A DNA stretch of 11,975 nucleotides from an uncultured Acidimicrobiaceae bacterium (GTDB lineage: Bacteria; Actinomycetota; Acidimicrobiia; Acidimicrobiales; Ilumatobacteraceae): contig CAIZMV010000158.1 of assembly GCA_903934195.1 (NCBI GenBank), positions 1-11,975 of the forward strand. The letters are read 5' to 3'. Positions 1 to 6,970 of the stretch are shown piece after piece. Made by a program: the position numbers and the translations under genes. The notes under the pieces are model-generated. The model saw only the letters and a program-made list of their open reading frames with translations. It searched no databases and had not been told where the DNA came from. Every line of letters begins with the position of its first letter. Within the stretch, counting starts at the first letter, position 1.

Positions 1-394
1 GCGCGCCATTTTCATAACGAATACTGATTGCGAGACCATCAATTTTGAGTTCACACACGTAACGAACTGCCTGATCACCAAGCCCCTTCGCAACACGGTC
101 ACCCCATGCGCGTAATTCTGATTCATCCATTGCATTATCAAGACTGGTCATTGGCACACGATGCACAACTGGGTCAAACGTTGTGATGGCAGCAGATCCC
201 ACCGAAAGCGTTGGTGATGAATCATCGACTAGTTCAGGGTGCTCAATTTCTAGCTGGCGCAGTTCACGCGCTAGTTCATCAAATTCGGCGTCACTGATTT
301 CGGGGTCGTCGTGACCGTGATATCGGGCGTTGTGGTACTGCACCTGCTCGCGCAGTTCTTCCATACGTTTCTGAGGAGAAGGCGTGCGCGACAT
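1..394 (-). CDS. ligA: NAD-dependent DNA ligase, N-terminal part (runs off the left edge)
   Basis: LigA seals nicks in duplex DNA during replication and repair, using NAD+ as adenylate donor. Only the first 131 residues are in the window; the family is usually about 650-700 residues. Visible parts are the Ia domain that binds NMN (residues about 5-60, with the YHNARYH and DPEISDAEFDEL stretches), the SPTLSVGS segment, HRVPMTSLDNA (about 78-88), and the adenylation motif CELKIDG (114-120), in which K117 is the expected AMP-accepting lysine. I chose the ATG at 394-392; a GTG lies directly before it. There is no good Shine-Dalgarno sequence, but a TAGTTT hexamer 7 bases upstream suggests a leaderless or nearly leaderless message. 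The gene lies 39 bases downstream of the MetE-like gene on the same strand, so co-transcription is also possible. The identification is firm; only the rest of the gene is unseen. Confidence 0.96.
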   Translation of the reverse strand, partial: MSRTPSPQKRMEELREQVQYHNARYHGHDDPEISDAEFDELARELRQLEIEHPELVDDSSPTLSVGSAAITTFDPVVHRVPMTSLDNAMDESELRAWGDRVAKGLGDQAVRYVCELKIDGLAISIRYENGA

Positions 395-433
395 CACCTA
401 CAAACTACTAAAGGGGTACGGCAATGCGTGGCC

Positions 434-1477
434 CTATGAGCCAAGTGTCAAGCGTGAAGCTGTGGCTTGCTGGCCCACCTTCATAGAGACATTGCGCACA
501 TGCGAAAACACTCGCTCTGCCACACCATCAGAATGCGAGCCAAGCCCACACGCAGGTGTGATGTAACTCATACGGCGAACGAGAAGCGGATCAACACCAG
601 CTTTGACTAATGCACACATGACTTCCATGAGGGTTTTCCAAGGACGCTCAGCGCTAATTGCAATTGGTCCATCTGTTCGTACAGCGCCCCATGCAATGCG
701 ACCGCCATGTTCAAGATGATCAGAGATACGACTAGCCGCCACCAACATCTCCCCCATGTCTTCGTCATTCGAAGGAGAAGGCACGGGAACAGACAGAACG
801 TTTGCGCCAGTTGCGAGCATTGCGCCCCAGTCGGTTCTGCCGCAACAATGCAGACCACTGATGTTTTCGATTGTTACTGCAGCCAATGCACCAGAAATGA
901 GGTCAATGACTTCTTCTGTCGAAATGGAAAACCCAGGTTCAAGTGCATCTGGCATAGATGGCTCATCAAGCATGATGAGCTGAGTTACGTCCTCGCACAC
1001 ACGTGCAACTTCTTCTTGCAAAGCACTGACGTGCGCACGCACTGCTTGCAATGCAAGTGGAAAAGCAATACGAGGCTCTAGGCCAATTCGTACCAAAGCA
1101 ATACCCAATGTCACTGGTCCGACAAATTGCCACTTCACGGTGTGGACGCCAGGATTACGAACAGGAAAACTTTCAAGGAACGCAAGAAACGAACCATACG
1201 CATCAGAATTTAAATCAGTTGTAATGAAGTGATCAATGTCTAGCGACGACACGTCGACACTGATGCCGCCGTACTGACCGACAGAAACACCTTCAATACC
1301 AACTAACGCCTGAGCAATCATTCCTTCTGCCGGAGACCGTCGAGGAAGGGATGGAATGGTGACAACATCTGTCGAGCGCCATACGAAATCAAGCGCAGCC
1401 GACACGCTGCGATGCGGCAAACTGCCAACGCCGAAGGTGGCGCCAGGACGTGGCGAATGGCCGTTGTCTGAATTCAC
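434..1477 (-). CDS. Short MetE/UROD-superfamily protein (cobalamin-independent methionine synthase C-terminal-like)
   Basis: This 347-residue protein resembles the C-terminal catalytic barrel of MetE and the UROD/MtbA methyltransferases, which use a zinc site to activate a thiol for methyl transfer. Visible elements are GVGSLPH (16-22), KWQFVGPVTLG (115-125), LDEP (170-173), an H-x-C pair at H210/C212 inside GLHCCG, and TPACGLGSH with C310. H210, C212 and C310 match the His-Cys...Cys zinc ligands of the family. At the place of the fourth MetE ligand (Glu665 in E. coli) my hand alignment puts Pro231. The separate N-terminal MetE domain is absent, so this is not a standard folate-dependent MetE. 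The start is a GTG preceded by a strong AAAGGAGG. Its position next to ligA parallels Rv3015c beside ligA in M. tuberculosis, a protein of unknown function. The substrate is not known; a methionine synthase or other thiol methyltransferase role is inference. Confidence 0.8.
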   Translation of the reverse strand: MNSDNGHSPRPGATFGVGSLPHRSVSAALDFVWRSTDVVTIPSLPRRSPAEGMIAQALVGIEGVSVGQYGGISVDVSSLDIDHFITTDLNSDAYGSFLAFLESFPVRNPGVHTVKWQFVGPVTLGIALVRIGLEPRIAFPLALQAVRAHVSALQEEVARVCEDVTQLIMLDEPSMPDALEPGFSISTEEVIDLISGALAAVTIENISGLHCCGRTDWGAMLATGANVLSVPVPSPSNDEDMGEMLVAASRISDHLEHGGRIAWGAVRTDGPIAISAERPWKTLMEVMCALVKAGVDPLLVRRMSYITPACGLGSHSDGVAERVFSHVRNVSMKVGQQATASRLTLGS

Positions 1478-1481
1478 CTGT

Positions 1482-1489
1482 CCTCCTTT
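1482..1489 (-). promoter_or_regulatory. Strong Shine-Dalgarno sequence for the MetE-like gene
   Basis: Read on the minus strand the bases are AAAGGAGG, followed by ACAG and then the GTG start at 1477. This decides the GTG start. It is the clearest ribosome binding site in the window; most other first genes lack one. Confidence 0.75.
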
Positions 1490-1547
1490 GGCGTATGAGC
1501 AAAAAGCTCCTACCCATTGGTATCAGTAGTGCTAACTAGGAAACGAA

Positions 1548-2444
1548 TTGGAAAATTCTGTGACAGAGACCTCTGCAGGTAAGGCTAGAGACATGGCAAA
1601 ACTCCTCCCACTTCGCCCAGAGCGCATTGCGGTGTCGGTGGTTCTTTTGGCCTGGGTTGTTCTGGCACTTTCGGCACCGTGGCAGGCAATTGCTGACGAT
1701 GCATCTCGTCCAGTCAGTTGGGTTCTCCTTACATGGGGTTGGTTGTTGTGGACAGCCGTCGGAGCGTCGTCATTAGTTCCATCTCCAATGTCACTCACGC
1801 TCGTACGCATCGTGGTTCCGTTATCAGTGATTGTTTCTATTGTCGCAAGCCAGCCTGTTGCAGTTTTCTGTTCTGTTGTGGCGCTCATCGTGTGTGCATC
1901 GCCAGTGTTCGTCGACGCCATGGTGCAAGGCGGCGCATACGGAGACGAAAACCGTTTCGCATTACGCACACCACTTCCGTACGTTGTTCCTGCAGTTCTC
2001 GCGTGGGCCATCTACACGGCCTCGCTAGTTGGTGGGAGCCTTCTTCTTGCTGCACAGCAATTCATAATCGGTGCCGTGCTCGTGGCTCTTGGAATTCTTC
2101 TTTCACGGACTATTCCAAAACGTCTTCATCGCCTTGCCCGCCGCTGGTTGGTACTGGTGCCCGTTGGCATTGTGGTTCATGATCATTTGGTGTTGCACGA
2201 AACCATCATGGCTCCTTCTGCAAAAATCATGTCGGTTGTTCGCACGTCTGATGTTGGTGAAGCAGCAGACCTAACGGGCGGAACATTCGGCGATCGTCTC
2301 ACCATCACGTTGACCGAAGCAGACAAAGTAGTGATGTCAGCAATTACTGCAAAGACATTGGGAACAACTAAAGCACTACACGTGAAAATGTTCTGTATTG
2401 CACCGCGCAGACTAAGTGCTGCGCTCTCGGCAATTACTCAGTAA
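1548..2444 (+). CDS. Polytopic membrane protein of unknown function
   Basis: I do not recognise this 298-residue protein. Hydrophobic stretches suggest about six membrane segments, near residues 27-47, 56-76, 84-102, 104-123, 145-165 and 168-187, followed by a basic patch (KRLHRLARR, 191-199), another hydrophobic stretch (201-210), and a soluble tail of about 85 residues. The tail begins with the histidine-rich HDHLVLHE (211-218) and ends IAPRRLSAALSAITQ. The start is uncertain: TTG at 1548 has an AGGA 6 bases upstream; GTG at 1560 and ATG at 1593 (with AAGG 8 bases upstream) are alternatives that keep all the membrane segments. The gene is divergent from the MetE-like gene (70 bases apart) and convergent with mnmA, overlapping its end by 11 bases. 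It therefore splits an otherwise minus-strand iscS-mnmA-MetE-like-ligA block. That it is a real gene is supported by the clean hydrophobicity pattern and the exact fit between its neighbours. Confidence 0.8.
   Translation: MENSVTETSAGKARDMAKLLPLRPERIAVSVVLLAWVVLALSAPWQAIADDASRPVSWVLLTWGWLLWTAVGASSLVPSPMSLTLVRIVVPLSVIVSIVASQPVAVFCSVVALIVCASPVFVDAMVQGGAYGDENRFALRTPLPYVVPAVLAWAIYTASLVGGSLLLAAQQFIIGAVLVALGILLSRTIPKRLHRLARRWLVLVPVGIVVHDHLVLHETIMAPSAKIMSVVRTSDVGEAADLTGGTFGDRLTITLTEADKVVMSAITAKTLGTTKALHVKMFCIAPRRLSAALSAITQ
2405..2424 (-). terminator. Possible hairpin terminator of mnmA without a U-tract
   Basis: A perfect 6-base inverted repeat (GCGCAG and CTGCGC) with an 8-base loop begins 9 bases downstream of the mnmA stop codon, inside the 3' end of the convergent membrane-protein gene. 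No T-run follows, so an intrinsic terminator is only a suggestion. Chance pairing inside coding sequence is the main alternative. Confidence 0.25.
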
Positions 2445-3489
2445 CTATTCCGCCACCAAGTACAACCATGTCAGTGGAGTCATAGAAAACCACAGTTTGA
2501 CCTGGTGATATGCGGCGAGTTGGTCGCGACCAAGCGATCACGGCAGTGTCACCCGTAACAGTAATGGTGCCTGCAGAACGCTCGCCATGGGCACTTCCCT
2601 GCACAAGAATTTCATGCGACGAAATAGTTGAAACATCAGTTGAATACGGCCATGACAACGTGCCAATAGAAGTATGCGAAATGAATAATTCAGATTCATC
2701 GCCAACAACAACTCGACGTAGCGGCACATCAACTGCCACCACATACCGTTTGTCGCCACCACCCAAACCAAGGCCACGTCGCTGACCAAGTGTTACTAAT
2801 TCAACGGCTGGCACTTCGCCAACCTGTGTGCCCGTTGCATCAACAACAGCTGCCGAGTTAAAGGTAAGACGTGGCTCTAGAAAGCCTGCACGGCCAATAG
2901 TGCTTCCGATAAAGCACACATCTTGACTATCGGGCTTCGCTGCTGTGCGTAAGCCGCCAGTTGTAGCTAATTCACGCACATCTGATTTCTGCATATGCCC
3001 AACCGGAAACATCACATATGCAAGATCTTCAGCCGACAACATATGCACTACATAGCTCTGATCTTTTGCAGCGTCTGCACCACGCGCCAACCGCAAAGTT
3101 CCGTCAACATCAATCACACGTGCATGGTGACCTGTGGCAACTGCATCAAAGCCCAATGCACGACCACGTTCAATAAGTTTGTCGAACTTCAAATGTCGAT
3201 TGCATTCAATACAAGGGTTCGGCGTGGTGCCTTGTACGTGAGATGCCACATACGGTTCAACTACGTGCTCGTTGAATTCTTCAGAAAAGTTAAAGACCAA
3301 GTGATCAATGCCCACTTGTTGTGCAACCCTGCGAGCATCATCAACATCAGATACCGAACAGCAACCTGTATCGCTTTCGCCACCCCATAAACGCATAGTG
3401 ACTCCGACGACATCATGACCCTGATCACGAAGCACTAACGCTGCGGCCGATGAGTCAACGCCACCTGACATAGCTAGAAGAACTTTCAT
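2434..3489 (-). CDS. mnmA: tRNA-specific 2-thiouridylase MnmA
   Basis: MnmA adenylates C2 of the wobble uridine U34 in tRNA-Lys, tRNA-Glu and tRNA-Gln and replaces the oxygen with sulfur supplied from a cysteine desulfurase. The 351-residue length is normal. Visible elements are the PP-loop SGGVDSS (8-14), an actinobacterial-style GCCS (42-45), NPCIECN (91-97) with C96 as the expected nucleophile, ATGHHAR (118-124), KDQSYVV (142-148), DSQDVCF (187-193) with C192 as the expected persulfide-carrying cysteine, and the C-terminal beta-barrel with LGQRRGLG. The ATG overlaps the iscS stop as ATGA, so translation is probably coupled to the sulfur donor gene just upstream. The end overlaps the convergent membrane-protein gene by 11 bases. 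The identification is secure. Confidence 0.97.
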   Translation of the reverse strand: MKVLLAMSGGVDSSAAALVLRDQGHDVVGVTMRLWGGESDTGCCSVSDVDDARRVAQQVGIDHLVFNFSEEFNEHVVEPYVASHVQGTTPNPCIECNRHLKFDKLIERGRALGFDAVATGHHARVIDVDGTLRLARGADAAKDQSYVVHMLSAEDLAYVMFPVGHMQKSDVRELATTGGLRTAAKPDSQDVCFIGSTIGRAGFLEPRLTFNSAAVVDATGTQVGEVPAVELVTLGQRRGLGLGGGDKRYVVAVDVPLRRVVVGDESELFISHTSIGTLSWPYSTDVSTISSHEILVQGSAHGERSAGTITVTGDTAVIAWSRPTRRISPGQTVVFYDSTDMVVLGGGIVTE

Positions 3490-4646
3490 GATGTCACCGC
3501 CCCCAGTCGTGCTGCCGCAGCAATTGTTGCATCGATTGCTGCAGAAACATCGCTTTCGGTGGTGGTGTGTCCGAGGCTAAAACGTAGCGAACCCTTGATG
3601 CGTCCGCGTGAAACACCCATAGCTGCCAATACGTGTGATGGCTCCATAGCTCCACTCGCACATGCCGATGCAGCCGATACACACACATTTGCTTCGTCTA
3701 ATAGGTACAGCAATGATTCGCTCTCCAAGTTTTCCAAGCACACATGTGCAGTTCCTGCAGTGCCGGTTCCGGGCGCAAGTGTGGCCGTGGCGCATTCAAT
3801 GCGTGATGTGATTCCGCTAATCAACTGATCCCGTAATTTGCCAAGTCTTGCAACTTCGGTTTTACGATTCTTGTCTGTCAATGACAACGCAATTGAAGTA
3901 CCCACAATGCCAGCAACGTTGTGTGTGCCACTGCGACGATCACGCTCTTGTCCCCCACCCAGAATAAGTGGCTCCAACGTTGCGCCTTCACGCAACACCA
4001 TGATTCCCATTCCTTTCGGCCCACCAAATTTGTGAGCCGACAATGTGAGGCAATCAACATGAGCCCATACTGTTCGCAAGTCAATCCAGCATGCAGCTTG
4101 TACAGCATCTGTATGGAACAGTGCATCTGGTGCTTGACGTCGCACTGCGTGCGAGATGTGTTCCAAATCTGAAATTGCACCGGTCTCGTTATTCACGGCC
4201 ATCACTGACACCACAGCAACATTGTCAAGGTCTGTCAATACAGCGCGCATTACATCAGGATCAACAGACCCAGCTGAAGTCACTGGCACCACAGTTCCGC
4301 CAATGTGCTCTACGCAGTGCAACACAGCATGGTGTTCGGTTGCTCCACACACTGCGGTACCGCCGGTTCGACGAGTAGCCCCAAGAACTGCGGCGTTAGC
4401 GCCTTCAGTTCCGCCACTTGTGAAAATCACTTCGCCCGGACGACATCCGATGACTTCAGCCACCACATCTCGTGCCTCGTCAATCACCTGACGGGCTTCT
4501 CGCGCGAATCGATGCGACCCCGATGGGTTTGCATACATCACATCGCCGTATTTGCTCATGGCATCGCGGGCCTCGGGGCGCAACGGCGAGGTTGCAGCAT
4601 GATCGAGATACACGTACGAACGTGGCGAATCGGTGATCTCGGTCAT
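3486..4646 (-). CDS. iscS: Cysteine desulfurase, IscS/NifS type
   Basis: This PLP enzyme converts cysteine to alanine and holds the released sulfur as a persulfide for tRNA thiolation and Fe-S cluster building. The 386 residues show the whole fold: YLDHAATSPLRPEA at the N-terminus, TSGGTEGAN (76-84), EHHAV with H105, NNETGAI (152-158), HTDAVQA (178-184), LSAHKFGGPKG (202-211) with K206 as the PLP lysine, RSGTHN (238-243), and SAASACASGAMEPSHVL (324-340) with C329 as the persulfide cysteine. The length and active-site loop place it with class I (IscS/NifS) rather than SufS. It overlaps mnmA by 4 bases and probably feeds it sulfur directly. The ATG has no strong Shine-Dalgarno; a TAGCCT hexamer exactly 6 bases upstream suggests a leaderless transcript. 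No other isc or suf genes are in the window. Confidence 0.95.
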   Translation of the reverse strand: MTEITDSPRSYVYLDHAATSPLRPEARDAMSKYGDVMYANPSGSHRFAREARQVIDEARDVVAEVIGCRPGEVIFTSGGTEGANAAVLGATRRTGGTAVCGATEHHAVLHCVEHIGGTVVPVTSAGSVDPDVMRAVLTDLDNVAVVSVMAVNNETGAISDLEHISHAVRRQAPDALFHTDAVQAACWIDLRTVWAHVDCLTLSAHKFGGPKGMGIMVLREGATLEPLILGGGQERDRRSGTHNVAGIVGTSIALSLTDKNRKTEVARLGKLRDQLISGITSRIECATATLAPGTGTAGTAHVCLENLESESLLYLLDEANVCVSAASACASGAMEPSHVLAAMGVSRGRIKGSLRFSLGHTTTESDVSAAIDATIAAAARLGAVTS

Positions 4647-4652
4647 CTCTTC

Positions 4653-4658
4653 AGGCTA
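4653..4658 (-). promoter_or_regulatory. Putative -10 element of a leaderless iscS-mnmA promoter
   Basis: On the minus strand the bases read TAGCCT, then GAAGAG, then the iscS ATG. With the usual distance from -10 to the start point, transcription would begin at the A of the ATG. No convincing -35 box is seen. GAAGAG could instead act as a weak ribosome binding site. Confidence 0.4.
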
Positions 4659-4701
4659 CCGATGCGTCCCCTCACACATGGTCGTGGTGGACTAGTACCT
4701 G

Positions 4702-5481
4702 ATGAGCAACGACCACGAGAACCCCTATGGCGTTGACGGATACGACGCAACCACATATGGCGATTCCTTTGCTGAGGTCTACGACCAGTGGTACGAGGGC
4801 CTCGACGATGCCGACTTTCTTGAATCGATCGTTAGTTCCCTCTCTCATGAGCCGGTGCGTGTTCTCGAGCTCGGTGTTGGCACGGGACGACTAGTGGCGC
4901 AATGGCTTTCATTACGACCCACTTCAGGCGACACAATTGTTGGTATTGATTCATCGGCAGCAATGTTGCAGATAGCTAACGAGAAGAACTTCCCTGCTTC
5001 TGTCTCTTTCATGCAAGGCAACTTCTCAGAACAACTGCCCATCGGCCCATTCGATGTTGTCTTCATTGGTTACAACACTCTCTTCAACGTGCCAGACGAA
5101 TCAGCCCTACGAAACTGCATCAGTCGCGTGGCTCGCGCCCTTACCCCAGGTGGCTCCCTCTATATCGACGCAGTTATTCCGAATTCAACAGAAGCCTCAA
5201 CACTTGAATCCATCCAAACCATGGCCACGGGCGAGGAAGTTCTTGCTACAAGCCACCACGACCCACTGTCGCAGCGCATTACGGGCACTTTCACGCACCT
5301 TGGCACCGAACATGGCTCACAGGTTCGATCATTCGCTGTTCGTTACTTCACTCCACCCCAACTTGATGCAATTGCCGAGCAATCTGGATTGACTTTGTTC
5401 TCGCGTTATGCCGACGGGCGTCAGACTGCGTTTACTTCTGATTCATATCGACACGTCAGTCGGTATTCACCGACCGTGTGA
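4702..5481 (+). CDS. Class I SAM-dependent methyltransferase, substrate unknown
   Basis: This 259-residue soluble protein has a Rossmann methyltransferase core. An N-terminal cap (SFAEVYDQWY, 22-31) is followed by motif I VLELGVGTGRL (54-64), which binds SAM, the acidic end of strand two in GIDSSAAML (81-89), a QGNFSE segment (105-110), PFDVVFIGYNTLFNV (116-130) as motif IV, and LTPGGSLYID (147-156) as motif V/VI. A C-terminal region of mixed strands follows (RYFTPPQLDAIAEQSGL, near 217-235), as in many small-molecule methyltransferases. No substrate-specific motif is recognised. The gene is divergent from iscS with 55 bases between them and is followed 58 bases later by galT on the same strand. 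A GGTGG lies 11 bases before the ATG, which is far for a ribosome binding site. The fold is clear; the function within the superfamily is open. Confidence 0.88.
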   Translation: MSNDHENPYGVDGYDATTYGDSFAEVYDQWYEGLDDADFLESIVSSLSHEPVRVLELGVGTGRLVAQWLSLRPTSGDTIVGIDSSAAMLQIANEKNFPASVSFMQGNFSEQLPIGPFDVVFIGYNTLFNVPDESALRNCISRVARALTPGGSLYIDAVIPNSTEASTLESIQTMATGEEVLATSHHDPLSQRITGTFTHLGTEHGSQVRSFAVRYFTPPQLDAIAEQSGLTLFSRYADGRQTAFTSDSYRHVSRYSPTV

Positions 5482-5539
5482 CTTTCGTGGGCCGATAATC
5501 CACCGAAATCAGGGCTTTTCGGCCTATCCTGATTAGGTA
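5482..5539. promoter_or_regulatory. Short spacer before galT with overlapping inverted repeats
   Basis: Three perfect inverted repeats interlock here: GGCCGA (5490-5495) with TCGGCC (5519-5524), CCGAAA (5503-5508) with TTTCGG (5517-5522), and AATCAGG (5507-5513) with CCTGATT (5528-5534). They could form alternative hairpins in RNA, an operator, or a terminator of the methyltransferase gene. A TATCCT at 5525-5530, 9 bases before the galT ATG, could serve as a -10 element. The roles are inference. Confidence 0.35.
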
Positions 5540-6526
5540 ATGAGTCAGCTTCGTCTCAATCTTCTCACCGGCCGCTGGGTCACGGTGGTGCCATCTCGAG
5601 CTAAACGCACGAGCGACTTTGCTCCGCGCGCTCAAAAAGTTGAAAACGATCCTGATCGTGAATGCCCGTTCTGTCCTGACAGCACACTTGCGCATGATGA
5701 TGTTCCGCTTTTAGAAAACGCTGACGCAGCAGGTAACTGGCAATTGCGCGTTATCGCTAACCGCTACCCCGCATTCGAAGGTGACGAGTCGCTTGCAGTA
5801 CGCAACCTCGGTCCTGTTCACGTAATGGCCGAAGCCAGCGGAACTCATGAAGTGTTTGTGTACTCACCAGAGCATGAAGTACGACTTGATCAACTCTCTG
5901 ATGATCAAATCGCACAACTGATGGCCGCGCTCAAGGCTCGCTTCATTGCACATGCCAATACGCCAAATATTCGCTACACCCAAGCAATCGTGAACCATGG
6001 TCGTGAAGCAGGCGCATCACTTGCTCACCCACACGGACAGCTGCTCGGTCTTCCTTTCGTACCTGGCGAAATTCTTGAAGAAGAACGCGCTTTTGAACGC
6101 TTCAAAGGTGGGTGCATTGTGTGCACGACTACAGAAGCAGAATCAAACAACGAACGTTTCGTGCTTGAGAACGATCACGCAATGGTCGTGTGCCCGTTCT
6201 GGTCATCTAGCCCCTATGAATTGCTCATCATGCCAAAAGACCACCAGCAGCATCTCACTGATTCCTCAGATGATGCACTCACTGGCGTAGGTCTCGCAGT
6301 TCGCGATGCTCTGAGGCATCTTGTTGCCACTCTGGGTGACATCGCTTTCAACCTCGTGTTCCATACAGCCCCATCGCACCACGAGGGCATGTACCACTGG
6401 CACGCACACTTGTTCCCCAAACTCACCACCACTGCCGGTTTTGAACGCGGCACAGGCGTGATGATCAACATCATTGCTCCTGAATTTGCTGCAGACGCAC
6501 TACGTCGTGCCGCAGTTGGCGTTTAG
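5540..6526 (+). CDS. galT: Galactose-1-phosphate uridylyltransferase
   Basis: GalT exchanges UMP between UDP-glucose and galactose-1-phosphate in the Leloir pathway. The 328-residue protein has both HIT-like halves. CPFC (43-46), H112 in SPEH and H163 fit the zinc site known from E. coli GalT. NHGREAGASLAHPHGQ (152-167) holds the HPH triad with H165 as the nucleophile that is uridylylated. A second Cys pair, CIVC (192-195), starts the second half, and MYHWHAHLFPKL (284-295) closes it. The N-terminus LNLLTGRWV is typical of actinobacterial GalT. The ATG has only a weak AGG close to it. The gene is followed after 3 bases by the SRPBCC gene, so the two are probably one transcript. galK and galE are not in the window; a related nucleotidylyltransferase such as an ADP-sugar phosphorylase is a less likely alternative. 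Confidence 0.9.
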   Translation: MSQLRLNLLTGRWVTVVPSRAKRTSDFAPRAQKVENDPDRECPFCPDSTLAHDDVPLLENADAAGNWQLRVIANRYPAFEGDESLAVRNLGPVHVMAEASGTHEVFVYSPEHEVRLDQLSDDQIAQLMAALKARFIAHANTPNIRYTQAIVNHGREAGASLAHPHGQLLGLPFVPGEILEEERAFERFKGGCIVCTTTEAESNNERFVLENDHAMVVCPFWSSSPYELLIMPKDHQQHLTDSSDDALTGVGLAVRDALRHLVATLGDIAFNLVFHTAPSHHEGMYHWHAHLFPKLTTTAGFERGTGVMINIIAPEFAADALRRAAVGV

Positions 6527-6529
6527 TTC

Positions 6530-6970
6530 ATGGGAAGCATTCGCGTAGCAATTGATATCAACGCAAGCACACAACGCGTGTGGGAAGTTGTTGAACCAAT
6601 CGAGCGTCACGTCGACTGGATGGCAGATGCTGTTGCAATCCGCTTCAAGACAGATCAAACACGTGGCACTGGCACTCAGTTCTATTGCGACACAAAAGTT
6701 GGCCCCATCAATCTTGTCGACGAAATGACAATCACTTCATGGGTGCCTGAGAAAGTAATGGGCGTTACGCACACAGGCGTTGTAACCGGAACTGGCGAAT
6801 TCACACTTGAAGCTCTTTCTCCATCATCCACTCGATTCGTGTGGACCGAAGTCTTGGTGTTCCCATGGTGGCTCGGTGGAAAACTTGGCGCACTTGTTGG
6901 TGGTCAGATTGTGATGAAAGCAATCTGGCGCAAAAACCTGCGAATTCTCAAGAAGCTCGCTGAACAGTAA
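6530..6970 (+). CDS. SRPBCC/START-like (polyketide cyclase-type) protein
   Basis: This 146-residue protein has the pattern of the SRPBCC superfamily, small helix-grip proteins with a deep hydrophobic pocket for lipids, cofactors or polyketides. It begins with a strand (SIRVAIDINAS, 3-13), then a helix (VWEVVEPIERHVDWM, 17-31), a run of strands with Thr/Val-rich turns, WVPEKVMGVTHTG (71-83), and ends in a long helix (about 120-145) that would close the pocket. No catalytic residue can be named, and such proteins are often only ligand carriers. The ATG lies 3 bases after the galT stop with no separate ribosome binding site, so translation probably depends on galT. Its TAA directly touches the stop codon of the convergent TRIC-type gene. 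The ligand is unknown. Confidence 0.8.
   Translation: MGSIRVAIDINASTQRVWEVVEPIERHVDWMADAVAIRFKTDQTRGTGTQFYCDTKVGPINLVDEMTITSWVPEKVMGVTHTGVVTGTGEFTLEALSPSSTRFVWTEVLVFPWWLGGKLGALVGGQIVMKAIWRKNLRILKKLAEQ

Noticed and set aside
384..566. A 60-codon plus-strand frame across the ligA/MetE-like junction
   Set aside because: It overlaps the start of ligA and the end of the MetE-like gene, has no recognisable features and no ribosome binding site.
1497..1509. Small hairpin GAGC-AAAAA-GCTC between the divergent MetE-like and membrane-protein genes
   Set aside because: A 4-base stem is too short to count as an operator or terminator, and no gene ends there.
2510..2785. A 91-codon plus-strand frame opposite the end of mnmA
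   Set aside because: It lies wholly inside mnmA, which carries all its catalytic motifs; low-complexity Thr/Pro/Arg content marks it as a shadow.
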